Below, in pieces: positions 1-5,980 of a stretch of DNA of 8,130 nucleotides. The DNA is taken from assembly GCA_016295505.1 (NCBI GenBank), contig JAEDLC010000083.1, positions 1 to 8,130 on the forward strand, given 5' to 3'. The position numbers were made by a program, and so were the translations under genes. The notes under the pieces were generated by a model that was not told the DNA's origin, did no database searches, and was given only the letters and a program-made list of their open reading frames with translations. This DNA is from Dorea sp. GTDB lineage: Bacteria > Bacillota_A > Clostridia > Lachnospirales > Lachnospiraceae. Positions within the stretch are counted from its first letter, which is position 1; each line of letters begins with the position of its first letter.

Positions 1-2
1 GC

Positions 3-458
3 CTAATTAAATGGTAATTCCTCATCAATTCCATCTGGAATATTCATGAAGCCGTCGCCCGCATCAGAAACTGGTGCCGGAGTCGGTGATGGAGCAGCAG
101 CACGGAAACCTCCCGCATTTGCATCACTTACGGATTTGCTTTCAGCAAATTCCTGATCCTCAACAACAACATCTGTTGTATATACCTTCTGTCCGTCTCT
201 GTTCGTATAACTGCCTGTCTGGATACGTCCGGTAACAATTACCTTCAGTCCCTGACGGAAATACTTTTCAGCAAATTCTGCGCTTTTTCCAAAGGCCACG
301 CATCCGATAAAGTCTGCGGACTGGTCTCCGTCATTACCACGTCTGAATCTGCGATCTACAGCCAGTGTATATCTGGCAATTGCCATAGAGCTCTCACCCT
401 GTGAATATCTCACTTCCGGATCTCTTGTCAAGCGTCCCATCAAAATTACTTTATTCAT
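3..458 (-). CDS. ssb: Single-stranded DNA-binding protein SSB
   Basis: SSB coats single-stranded DNA during replication, repair and recombination and recruits partner enzymes through its C-terminal tip. The 151-residue protein has the usual bacterial layout. An OB fold covers roughly residues 1-105: it opens with MNKVILMGRLTRDPEVRY and includes the conserved FIGCVAFGKSAEFAEKYFRQG stretch at about 50-70 and the VTGRIQTGSYTNRDGQKVYTT strand pair. A Pro/Ala/Ser-rich disordered linker follows at about 108-135, then an acidic tip, DEELPFN. The tip is unusual because one Asn follows the normally terminal Pro-Phe. The gene lies 20 bp downstream of rpsF with a GAGG-type ribosome binding site just before the ATG, so it is cotranscribed with rpsF. 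The family gene order predicts rpsR immediately past the left edge. Identification is secure. Confidence 0.97.
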   Translation of the reverse strand: MNKVILMGRLTRDPEVRYSQGESSMAIARYTLAVDRRFRRGNDGDQSADFIGCVAFGKSAEFAEKYFRQGLKVIVTGRIQTGSYTNRDGQKVYTTDVVVEDQEFAESKSVSDANAGGFRAAAPSPTPAPVSDAGDGFMNIPDGIDEELPFN

Positions 459-478
459 ATAATACCTCTACTTCCCGC

Positions 479-766
479 TTATGCATCCTGTCTAACGCAT
501 AAATATCTGATAACATTGTCCATGATGCGAATTCTCTTTTCAACTTCGCCTGGAGTCTCAGCATCAGACTCGAAGTGGATGAAATAGTAATATGCTTCTT
601 TCATCTTCTGAATCTCGTAAGCTAATCTCTTCTTACCCCATTCATCAACGTCAGAGATCTGACCACCGAAACGTTCAACTAATGCTTTTACTTTTTCGAT
701 AACCTGTGCTCTTTCGTCATCTTCGATTTTTGCACTGACAACAACAGCTAATTCATATTTGTTCAT
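479..766 (-). CDS. rpsF: 30S ribosomal protein S6
   Basis: S6 binds the central domain of 16S rRNA as a dimer with S18 in the 30S platform. The 95-residue length and sequence fit the family from end to end. It opens with MNKYELAVVVSAKIEDDER. The signature GKKRLAYEIQ is at residues 44-53, followed by the YYYFIHF strand and a C-terminal IRIMDNVIRYLCVRQD. The start is fixed by a near-consensus AGGAGGTG at 775-782, eight bases before the ATG. It is the first gene of an rpsF-ssb(-rpsR) operon with its own promoter at 869-897 and a leader of about 95 nt that may host autoregulation. Confidence 0.98.
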   Translation of the reverse strand: MNKYELAVVVSAKIEDDERAQVIEKVKALVERFGGQISDVDEWGKKRLAYEIQKMKEAYYYFIHFESDAETPGEVEKRIRIMDNVIRYLCVRQDA

Positions 767-774
767 GTCGTCTG

Positions 775-866
775 CACCTCCTTCTGGTCTTTTGGCCCCC
801 GCTCAACTTATGTGGGAGCAAGGATTTCGTCGTTGTAACTGACGATATTTATTGTATCACGATTAA
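775..866 (-). promoter_or_regulatory. rpsF 5' leader with two hairpins
   Basis: The leader between the predicted transcription start (about 862) and rpsF holds two hairpins on the minus-strand RNA. The first pairs TCGTC with GACGA (841-845 with 827-831) around a 9-nt loop. The second pairs CUUGCUC with GAGCGGG (816-822 with 798-804; seven pairs, two of them G-U) around an 11-nt loop. An alternative pairing, GCUCCC with GGGGGC, uses the same region, so the leader could switch. The AGGAGGTG ribosome binding site (775-782) lies just after. rpsF operons in many bacteria are repressed by the S6:S18 dimer binding their leader. I infer that role here from position only; I did not find the CCG trinucleotide I associate with the described motif. 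Confidence 0.4.
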
Positions 867-868
867 TG

Positions 869-897
869 ATGATACCATAATTTCTTGCCTGTTTCAA
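869..897 (-). promoter_or_regulatory. Promoter of the rpsF-ssb operon
   Basis: On the minus strand a -35 box TTGAAA (892-897, five of six consensus matches) is separated by exactly 17 bp from a -10 box TATCAT (869-874, five of six). The -35 overlaps the stop codon of the upstream DUF951 gene. Transcription would start near 862, giving a leader of about 95 nt before rpsF. This means rpsF-ssb can be expressed independently of the sortase/DUF951 genes upstream. Confidence 0.75.
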
Positions 898-1091
898 GCC
901 TTTTTCTTTAAATCTTTTGTATTTTTTTCCACAAGTTTTCTGGTGATCATGATCTGATGACCACATCCCACACATTTCAGCCGGAAGTCAGCTCCGACCC
1001 TTAAGATCTCCCATTCTTTACTTCCACAGGGATGCGGTTTCTTCATCGTTACGATATCTCCTACTTCGTATGTATAATTATTCTTCATCAT
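894..1091 (-). CDS. DUF951 small Cys-motif protein
   Basis: This small basic protein of about 65 residues belongs to the DUF951 family of Bacillota, whose function is not established. The family core is clear: a short beta start (YEVGDIVTMKKPHPCG), then WEILRVGADFRLKC, then VGCGHQIMITR. Three conserved cysteines (one in HPCG, two in CVGC) look like a metal or structural site. I chose the ATG at 1091, which gives a family-typical length and follows an AGGAG at a rather long spacing of 13 nt. A GTG at 1103 is also in frame, preceded by AAGGA at 8 nt spacing, and would add four residues. Either start lies inside the 3' end of the sortase gene in another frame, so translation is probably coupled. 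DUF951 genes are often found near ribosomal or GTPase genes; rpsF is next downstream here. Confidence 0.88.
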   Translation of the reverse strand: MMKNNYTYEVGDIVTMKKPHPCGSKEWEILRVGADFRLKCVGCGHQIMITRKLVEKNTKDLKKKA

Positions 1092-1881
1092 AATCCGGTA
1101 CACACTCCTCTTCCTTCACTCCACGGACCACAAACCGGTGATTGTCACTGGCACTGGTGCAGGTTGACAGCGTTATGATCGTATCTTCCGTTGTCACCTC
1201 CACTCCGGTATCATACAGGGCCGTCTGTCTTGTCATATCAAGAAACGCCAGATAGTCTTCTTCCGATGCAAAGGATGTCAGATAAGTGTCCGACGTATCC
1301 TCTACCTGGCCAACAGAAAAGATCCGATAAGTGATTCTTCTACCGTCTGGTGTATAGATATAAAAACACGGATTCGCCTCCCAGAACTCCTTATTCTCAT
1401 AATCCTGAAGATGCCGGAACATGGAGCCATCCTTCATGCGATGTCCATATATAATCGAATTACGGTCTGTAAAGTCCGCCTGATTCCCTGCATTCAGAAA
1501 AATTGCGCCCAGCGTATTCTCATTTGCAGAAAATGTTTTCTTCAGATACGTTTCATTATCATCTCCCTGTACGATCGGATAGCTGATCTCAGACGGCTCT
1601 GGTGTAAATCTGATCCAGCCGATCGTATCCGGATTGATCTTCAGAAGTTCTTCAAAATCCACTCGAAAATCATCTTCCGAATCCCCGTTGTCGCTCTCGG
1701 TAACAGCAAGCTTTCTTATCTTATCATATTCACTTCTTCCGTCATAATATCCTTTCATAATCTTAAACAGCTGAAATGCCGATACGCAGAACACAAAAAC
1801 TGCTATCACAAATATCAGGCCGGATGCCAGACTGCCCTTTTTCTTTTTTCGTCTTCCTCTGTGATGTCTTTTATGATTCAT
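1078..1881 (-). CDS. srtB: Class B sortase
   Basis: This is a membrane-anchored transpeptidase that cleaves a sorting signal in exported proteins and joins them to the cell wall or to each other. In 267 residues the N-terminus is very basic (His/Arg/Lys-rich, residues 3-15) and is followed by one transmembrane helix at about 19-40. That makes it a type II membrane protein with an outward-facing catalytic domain. The catalytic triad is visible: His147 in SIIYGHRMKDGSMF, Cys241 in TLSTCT, and Arg249 in NHRFVVRGV. The TLSTC motif and the 'GHxMKDGSMF' context are class B features. It starts at an ATG preceded by AAAGGA with five bases of spacing. It lies 43 bp after the cysteine desulfidase-like gene, probably in the same transcript, and overlaps the DUF951 gene. 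No LPXTG/NPXTN-type substrate gene is in the window, so its target is unknown. Confidence 0.94.
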   Translation of the reverse strand: MNHKRHHRGRRKKKKGSLASGLIFVIAVFVFCVSAFQLFKIMKGYYDGRSEYDKIRKLAVTESDNGDSEDDFRVDFEELLKINPDTIGWIRFTPEPSEISYPIVQGDDNETYLKKTFSANENTLGAIFLNAGNQADFTDRNSIIYGHRMKDGSMFRHLQDYENKEFWEANPCFYIYTPDGRRITYRIFSVGQVEDTSDTYLTSFASEEDYLAFLDMTRQTALYDTGVEVTTEDTIITLSTCTSASDNHRFVVRGVKEEECVPDYDEE

Positions 1882-1924
1882 AGCTTTCCTTTCTCAACCT
1901 CTCCAAAAATCTACTGGTCTGAAT

Positions 1925-3205
1925 CTACTTCTGTTCCATAATCTCAACGATCGTTTTCTCTGTCTGTACCATACCAGGTGATGCGATCATTCCCATATGT
2001 CTCATGGTGTCTTCCGGTGTCTTCCCGTTGATTCCATGGATCGCTTCTATGCAGATCCCTGCAAGTGCCATGTCCACAGACCGGAAAGCAGCATCCACCG
2101 CAACAATCCCCTTCATGGTACACCCATGATTTCCTCCGTCGCAGATCATGCCGGTAAGCCCACTTGCCATATTCTGTATTACCCTTCTGACTGTATCTCC
2201 ATCCGCATGTCTGAGATAAGCAAGCCCGCATGCCATTCCCGTCCCGGCCGCAATGCCGCATCCACAGAATGCCGACAGTTTTCCGGAATATTCCTTAATA
2301 TACATCGTGATCAGATAACTAAGTGCCGTCGCTCTGATCAGCATCTCCTCGCTGATCTCGTCCTGATGTACTCTCTGGTACGCATAAAGCGGCATCGTTG
2401 CAATAATCCCATGAGCACCACTGCCGGTAATGCTCATCGCCGGTCTGCCAAGCCCAAGCACTCTTGCTTCGATTGCTCCATTACACAGAAGCTGCGCCGT
2501 CTTTAACGCATCTTTCGATATCTGGCGTCTTCCGTTTTCCTCATAAAACCGCTTTGCAAAGACAGCACGGTCAGAATCAAGACCTTCTTCCAGAAGCTCC
2601 AGATTCATGGTAAATGCTTTTTTAATAAAACAGATCTCCTCTATCGGAACGTGATCCACATAATCCAGAATCTCACTCAGAAGATATCTGTGAATCACCG
2701 GTATCTTTTCTGTACTTTCACGTTTTTCTTCCGGTTCTTTCTTCCGGAAAATACATTCTCCGTTCTTTTCAATTTCCGTTATATTCGTATGTGCATCCCG
2801 AATGTGCACCGTACATACATCGTTCTTTGTCTCGACCGTTGCGTCAATCGTAATCTCTGATCCGATATGATCCAGTACCGCCTCTATGATCCCTTCCTCT
2901 ACCAGTCTCGCTGCCCGTTCATCATCTTCCGGCGTGATCTCTGACAGAGATTCCAGACCTTTCTCTGCATCTGCCGCAACCGCTCCAAGCGCAGCTGCAT
3001 ACAGATTCCCATACCGTGCTGAGTTCGGAATTCCGCAGGTATATGCATTCTTATACATACCCGAATTCAGTGCTACACGGACATGTCTGATCGCACCGCT
3101 GGTATACTGTCTTGCACTCGCAACCGCATACGCGATTGCCCCCGGTTCCGTTACCCCAAGAGCAGGTTTCATATCCTCCATAATCAGCCTGGTCAACTCT
3201 TCCAT
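1925..3205 (-). CDS. UPF0597 / L-cysteine desulfidase-like protein
   Basis: The 426-residue protein belongs to the UPF0597 family, related to the alpha domain of Fe-S L-serine dehydratase. Characterised members (M. jannaschii MJ1025, E. coli CyuA/YhaM) split L-cysteine into pyruvate, ammonia and sulfide with a [4Fe-4S] cluster. Matching segments are MKPALGVTEPGAIAYA near the N-terminus, the AAALGA stretch at 70-75, ITGSGAHGIIATMP at about 259-271, KLSAFCGCG at 309-317, and MICDGGNHGC at 353-362. The C-terminus (MVQTEKTIVEIM) also fits. Cys314, Cys355 and Cys362 are retained. The usual Cys of the GCTEP motif is Val18 here, and the usual GSGNQG reads GSGAHG, so substrate and cluster binding may differ. 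The start ATG has GGAGG six bases upstream and an extended -10 promoter. The sortase and DUF951 genes follow. A desulfidase or deaminase role is likely but not certain. Confidence 0.88.
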   Translation of the reverse strand: MEELTRLIMEDMKPALGVTEPGAIAYAVASARQYTSGAIRHVRVALNSGMYKNAYTCGIPNSARYGNLYAAALGAVAADAEKGLESLSEITPEDDERAARLVEEGIIEAVLDHIGSEITIDATVETKNDVCTVHIRDAHTNITEIEKNGECIFRKKEPEEKRESTEKIPVIHRYLLSEILDYVDHVPIEEICFIKKAFTMNLELLEEGLDSDRAVFAKRFYEENGRRQISKDALKTAQLLCNGAIEARVLGLGRPAMSITGSGAHGIIATMPLYAYQRVHQDEISEEMLIRATALSYLITMYIKEYSGKLSAFCGCGIAAGTGMACGLAYLRHADGDTVRRVIQNMASGLTGMICDGGNHGCTMKGIVAVDAAFRSVDMALAGICIEAIHGINGKTPEDTMRHMGMIASPGMVQTEKTIVEIMEQK

Positions 3206-3238
3206 ATTCTCCCTCCCGCTTCAAGATTCAATGCAAAC

Positions 3239-3247
3239 ATTATATCA
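3239..3247 (-). promoter_or_regulatory. Extended -10 promoter of the UPF0597 gene
   Basis: On the minus strand the sequence reads TGATATAAT: a perfect TATAAT (3239-3244) with the TG of an extended -10 one base upstream. No good -35 is seen at 16-18 bp spacing, which is acceptable for an extended -10 promoter. The start would fall near 3232, leaving a short untranslated leader with a GGGAGG ribosome binding site. The sortase gene follows only 43 bp after this gene, so this promoter probably drives both, and DUF951 too. Confidence 0.65.
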
Positions 3248-3310
3248 CAACTCTTCCAAAATAAAACGAAAGCACTCTTAAATTCTTTATAAAAATTTAT
3301 AGACATTTAA

Positions 3311-3338
3311 TTGACTTCATCCTCTGCCGGCGTATCAT
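3311..3338 (+). promoter_or_regulatory. Promoter of the four-gene plus-strand operon
   Basis: TTGACT (3311-3316, five of six matches) and TATCAT (3333-3338, five of six) are spaced by 16 bp. A start near 3345 gives a leader of about 26 nt containing AAGGTGG (3358-3364) before the TTG start codon. Together with the promoter at 3239-3247 this makes the 3206-3370 spacer a divergent promoter region. The AT-rich stretches TATAAATT and AATTTATA flank the -35/-10 but show no convincing operator. Confidence 0.65.
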
Positions 3339-3370
3339 ATTATTTATAAATTTCAGGAAGGTGGTTTATT

Positions 3371-3766
3371 TTGAAAGAAAAATTAATTCGTTTCATGTAC
3401 GGAAGGTACGGTATAGATTCCCTGGGCAAGCTGCTGATCGCGGCGGCACTGATACTGATGCTGATTGCCGGATGGACAAACAGCTCCGTCCTTTCCATAT
3501 TATCCTGGTTCTGTATCATCTATGCATATTTTCGGATGTTATCCAGAAACGTATACAAACGTTCATCCGAAAACCAGTGGTATCTGAGCAAAACAGCAAA
3601 GATCCGCAATTTCTTCTCCCGACAGAAATACATGATGCAGCAGAGAAAGACACATCATATCTACAAGTGCCCGACCTGTCATCAGAAGATACGTGTTCCA
3701 AAAGGCCGCGGGAAGATCGAAATCAGTTGTCCAAAATGTCAGACAAAATTCATAAAAAAGAGTTAA
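3371..3766 (+). CDS. Two-helix membrane protein with zinc ribbon
   Basis: I do not recognise a named family. The 131-residue protein starts with a short basic segment. Two hydrophobic helices follow at about 20-35 (LLIAAALILMLIAGW) and 39-57 (VLSILSWFCIIYAYF), and then a basic cytosolic stretch. The C-terminus is a zinc ribbon with two CxxC knuckles, CPTC at 100-103 and CPKC at 120-123, inside the pattern IYKCPTCHQKIRVP...ISCPKC. This resembles the MJ0042/zinc-ribbon type found in many bacterial membrane proteins. The start is TTG, chosen because AAGGTGG lies six bases upstream and no ATG gives a better fit; the next Met (residue 9) has no comparable site. It is the first gene of the operon, 12 bp before the DUF5685 gene. 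It probably sits in the membrane with the ribbon in the cytoplasm, perhaps contacting the J-domain partner (inference). Confidence 0.85.
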   Translation: MKEKLIRFMYGRYGIDSLGKLLIAAALILMLIAGWTNSSVLSILSWFCIIYAYFRMLSRNVYKRSSENQWYLSKTAKIRNFFSRQKYMMQQRKTHHIYKCPTCHQKIRVPKGRGKIEISCPKCQTKFIKKS

Positions 3767-3778
3767 CAGGGAGAAATT

Positions 3779-4666
3779 ATGTTTGGATATATCTCGATCA
3801 ATAAAGCCGAAATGAAGTTCAAAGACTACGATATCTATCACTCTTACTATTGTGGTCTTTGCAAATCTCTTAAGAAATGTTATGGTATAAGAGGTCAGAT
3901 GACTTTATCCTTCGACATGACATTTCTCGTCGTTCTTCTTACCGGTCTCTATGAGCCGGATACCAGCATCTCTTCTGCCAGATGCATTGCTCATCCTTTT
4001 GAAAAGCATCTTACAAGAACCAATGAATTTACAGACTATGCTGCTGCAATCAACATGGTTCTTACTTATTATAAATGTGAAGATGACTGGGAGGATGAAC
4101 GAAAAAAGAAAGGCTATGCAGCCGCCAGACTTCTTCAGTCCCGAGTCGAAAAAGTCAGAGAAAAGTATCCTCAAAAAGTTCAGCTCATTGCATCTGATTT
4201 AAAAAAGCTTTCTGAATTGGAAAAGAAAAATGAACAGAACATAGATCTGATGGCCGGGCTGTTCGGCGATATTATGGCAGAGATCTTTGTCTACTGTCAC
4301 GACGAATGGGAGACTTCCCTTCGCAAAATCGGTTTCTTTCTCGGCAAGTTTATCTATCTGATGGATGCTTATGAAGATGTAGAAAAGGATATTCACTCCG
4401 GAAGCTACAATCCTTTAAAAGAATCATTTCTTACAAATGAAAACTTTGCAGAAGACTGCCGGGAACTATTGACACTCATGATGGCTGAATGCTCCCGTGA
4501 ATTCGAGAAACTGCCCATTCTGCTGCATGCAGATATTTTGAGAAATGTGTTATATTCCGGTGTATGGTGCCACTATACGACTGTAACTGCCAGACGAAGG
4601 GAAAAGCAGAACGACAATACACATTCTGACACCACAAAAACAAATACAGGAGATCACATACAATGA
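3779..4666 (+). CDS. DUF5685 family protein, terpenoid-synthase-like motifs
   Basis: The 295-residue, probably all-helical protein matches the DUF5685 family of Clostridia, whose function is not known to me. Hallmarks are MFGYISINKAEMKFKDYDIY at the start, YYCGLCKSL with Cys25 and Cys28, the RGQMTLSFDMTFL helix, and an invariant-looking IYLMDAYEDVEKD segment followed by GSYNPL. Two Asp-rich motifs stand out: D102-D-W-E-D106 and D200-V-E-K-D204, both DxxxD and about 95 residues apart. Squalene/phytoene synthases (class I prenyl-synthase fold) carry comparable DxxxD metal-binding motifs, the second followed by a similar Arg/Gly/Tyr-Pro segment. The last 25 residues are polar and disordered-looking. 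The ATG has AGGGAG five bases upstream. The stop overlaps the start of the J-domain gene as ATGA, so the two are translationally coupled. No catalytic activity should be assumed. Confidence 0.87.
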   Translation: MFGYISINKAEMKFKDYDIYHSYYCGLCKSLKKCYGIRGQMTLSFDMTFLVVLLTGLYEPDTSISSARCIAHPFEKHLTRTNEFTDYAAAINMVLTYYKCEDDWEDERKKKGYAAARLLQSRVEKVREKYPQKVQLIASDLKKLSELEKKNEQNIDLMAGLFGDIMAEIFVYCHDEWETSLRKIGFFLGKFIYLMDAYEDVEKDIHSGSYNPLKESFLTNENFAEDCRELLTLMMAECSREFEKLPILLHADILRNVLYSGVWCHYTTVTARRREKQNDNTHSDTTKTNTGDHIQ

Positions 4667-5406
4667 CAGACCCTTACAGCGTACTGGGCGTTAGTCGAAC
4701 AGCCTCAGATGAAGAAATAAAAAAAGCATACCGCAAATTAAGCAGGCAATATCATCCTGATGCCAATATCAACAATCCGAACAAAGACCAGGCAGAAGCT
4801 AAATTCAAAGAAGTTCAGCAGGCATATCAGCAGATCATGCACGAACGTGAATATGGCACTTCCGGCAGCTCTTATACTTCCGGAGGCCAGGGCGGTTACA
4901 CAGGCGGTTACGGTGACTTTGGCGATTTTGGCGGCTATGGACCATTCCGCGGTTTCTATGGACAGTACCGTCAACAATCCGGCCCACAGGCCTCAGACAA
5001 TGAAGAGGACCTTCATATGAAGGCAGCGGCCAACTTTATCAACAGCGGGCACTATCAGGAAGCACTGAATCTGCTAAATGGAATTCAGACTCACAATGCA
5101 CGCTGGTATTACTACAGTGCACTTGCCAATTCCGGAATGGGCAATAACGTAATCGCACTTCAGCACGCAAAAGAAGCACTGCGGCTGGAGCCAAACAATT
5201 ATGAATATCAGATGCTGGTTCGCAGATTCGAAAGTGGTGGAACCTGGTATCAGCAACGGCAGAATCCTTACGAAACAACCTTCACTACCGGCAGTGATTG
5301 CTGCATGAAGCTTTGCCTTGCCAACATCATCTGCAACCTGTGCTGTGGCAGCGGATTATGCTGTGGCGGAGGAGGACCTATGCCGGGAGGAAACGGATTT
5401 ATATAA
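4663..5406 (+). CDS. J-domain protein with TPR-like region and cysteine string
   Basis: This is a DnaJ-type Hsp70 co-chaperone, though not canonical DnaJ. Of 247 residues, 1-65 form a J domain (DPYSVLGVSRTASDEEIKKA, catalytic HPD at 31-33, then KFKEVQQAYQQI). A Gly/Tyr/Phe-rich linker covers about 65-105, comparable to the G/F region of class B J proteins. Residues 115-185 read as a TPR-like helical hairpin pair (INSGHYQEALNLLNGI and GNNVIALQHAKEALRLEPNN). The C-terminus holds eight cysteines between 213 and 234 in a hydrophobic setting (CCMKLCLANIICNLCC, then LCC) and a Gly-rich end. The CxxCxGxG zinc repeats of DnaJ are absent. Its ATGA overlap with the DUF5685 gene suggests the two proteins work together. 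It should stimulate DnaK, perhaps at the membrane or on a specific client. Confidence 0.93.
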   Translation: MTDPYSVLGVSRTASDEEIKKAYRKLSRQYHPDANINNPNKDQAEAKFKEVQQAYQQIMHEREYGTSGSSYTSGGQGGYTGGYGDFGDFGGYGPFRGFYGQYRQQSGPQASDNEEDLHMKAAANFINSGHYQEALNLLNGIQTHNARWYYYSALANSGMGNNVIALQHAKEALRLEPNNYEYQMLVRRFESGGTWYQQRQNPYETTFTTGSDCCMKLCLANIICNLCCGSGLCCGGGGPMPGGNGFI

Positions 5407-5424
5407 GAAAGGAGTGCGCCGATT

Positions 5425-5952
5425 ATGTTGGATTATTTAGTTTTGTACCAAAGCGAATCCGGCAATACAAAAAAAGTTGCCGCAACAATCTTTTCCCATC
5501 TGCCGGGCAACTCCAAAGACCTGATTGATATCACAACAGACAAGACGATTCCTGAAGCCAGAATCTATTTCATCGGCTTCTGTGTACACCAGGGCAGCTG
5601 CAGCATGGAAATCATGGATTTTCTGAGCAGTCTGAGCGGAAAACTGATCGCTCTGTTCGGCACATGCGGAATGGGAGATTCTCCTTCTTATTACAGAGGA
5701 ATCGAACAGAGGGTCAGCGCATGGATCGAATCCGACAATGAATACCTCGGATCTTTTATCTGTCAGGGAAAGATGCCGCAACAGGTCCGCCAAAAATATG
5801 AAGCAAAAAGAACCTCAGCAAATGCTGACCAGATCGACCGGTTTATCCGCAACTTTGATCAGGCGCTGATTCATCCGGACAGTCTGGATCTGGAGCATGC
5901 CAAGGTATTTACGGAAAAAATACTGAAAAAAATTTCAGGCAGACGTATATAG
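5425..5952 (+). CDS. Flavodoxin family protein (BilS-like)
   Basis: The 175-residue protein has a flavodoxin fold. It has a first beta strand (YLVLYQS), the FMN phosphate-binding loop SESGNT at residues 10-15, IYFIGFCVHQGSCS at the 50s loop, and LIALFGTCGMGDS at about 74-86. It ends with the characteristic FICQGKMP(Q/M)xVRxKYE segment at about 111-125 and a helical tail. It should carry electrons via FMN to an unidentified partner. It resembles the short flavodoxins annotated as BilS in gut Clostridia, where BilS accompanies the bilirubin reductase BilR. No bilR-like gene is visible here, so I leave the symbol blank. The ATG has AAAGGAG ten bases upstream, and the gene lies 18 bp after the J-domain gene as the last of the operon. 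Its stop codon sits inside the terminator stem. Confidence 0.88.
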   Translation: MLDYLVLYQSESGNTKKVAATIFSHLPGNSKDLIDITTDKTIPEARIYFIGFCVHQGSCSMEIMDFLSSLSGKLIALFGTCGMGDSPSYYRGIEQRVSAWIESDNEYLGSFICQGKMPQQVRQKYEAKRTSANADQIDRFIRNFDQALIHPDSLDLEHAKVFTEKILKKISGRRI

Positions 5953-5980
5953 GGAGAGCTGATTCTCCCTTTTATTTTTC
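5951..5980 (+). terminator. Intrinsic terminator of the four-gene operon
   Basis: AGGGAGA (5951-5957) pairs perfectly with TCTCCCT (5964-5970) around a 6-nt loop. The T-rich tail TTTATTTTT follows at 5971-5979. The flavodoxin TAG stop overlaps the first stem bases. The convergent HTH-Uma2 gene ends at 5972, so the same hairpin lies just past its stop. On that strand the tail is ATATACG rather than T-rich, so it mainly terminates plus-strand transcription. Confidence 0.8.

Noticed and set aside
1411..1941. Long open frame antisense to the sortase gene
   Set aside because: It has no family-like sequence, is rich in rare residue combinations, and lies opposite a gene with a complete catalytic triad. 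It is a coding shadow.
1997..3292. Several open frames on the plus strand opposite the UPF0597 gene
   Set aside because: None has a ribosome binding site or recognisable motif, and the opposite strand encodes a full-length conserved enzyme.
3280..3355. Inverted AT-rich repeats AATTTATA/TATAAATT in the divergent promoter region as an operator
   Set aside because: The copies are short, about 44 bp apart and made only of A and T, so chance is a sufficient explanation.
5951..5980. Bidirectional terminator for both convergent genes
   Set aside because: Only the plus-strand side has a T-tract; the minus-strand side continues ATATACG, so I assign it to the plus strand only.
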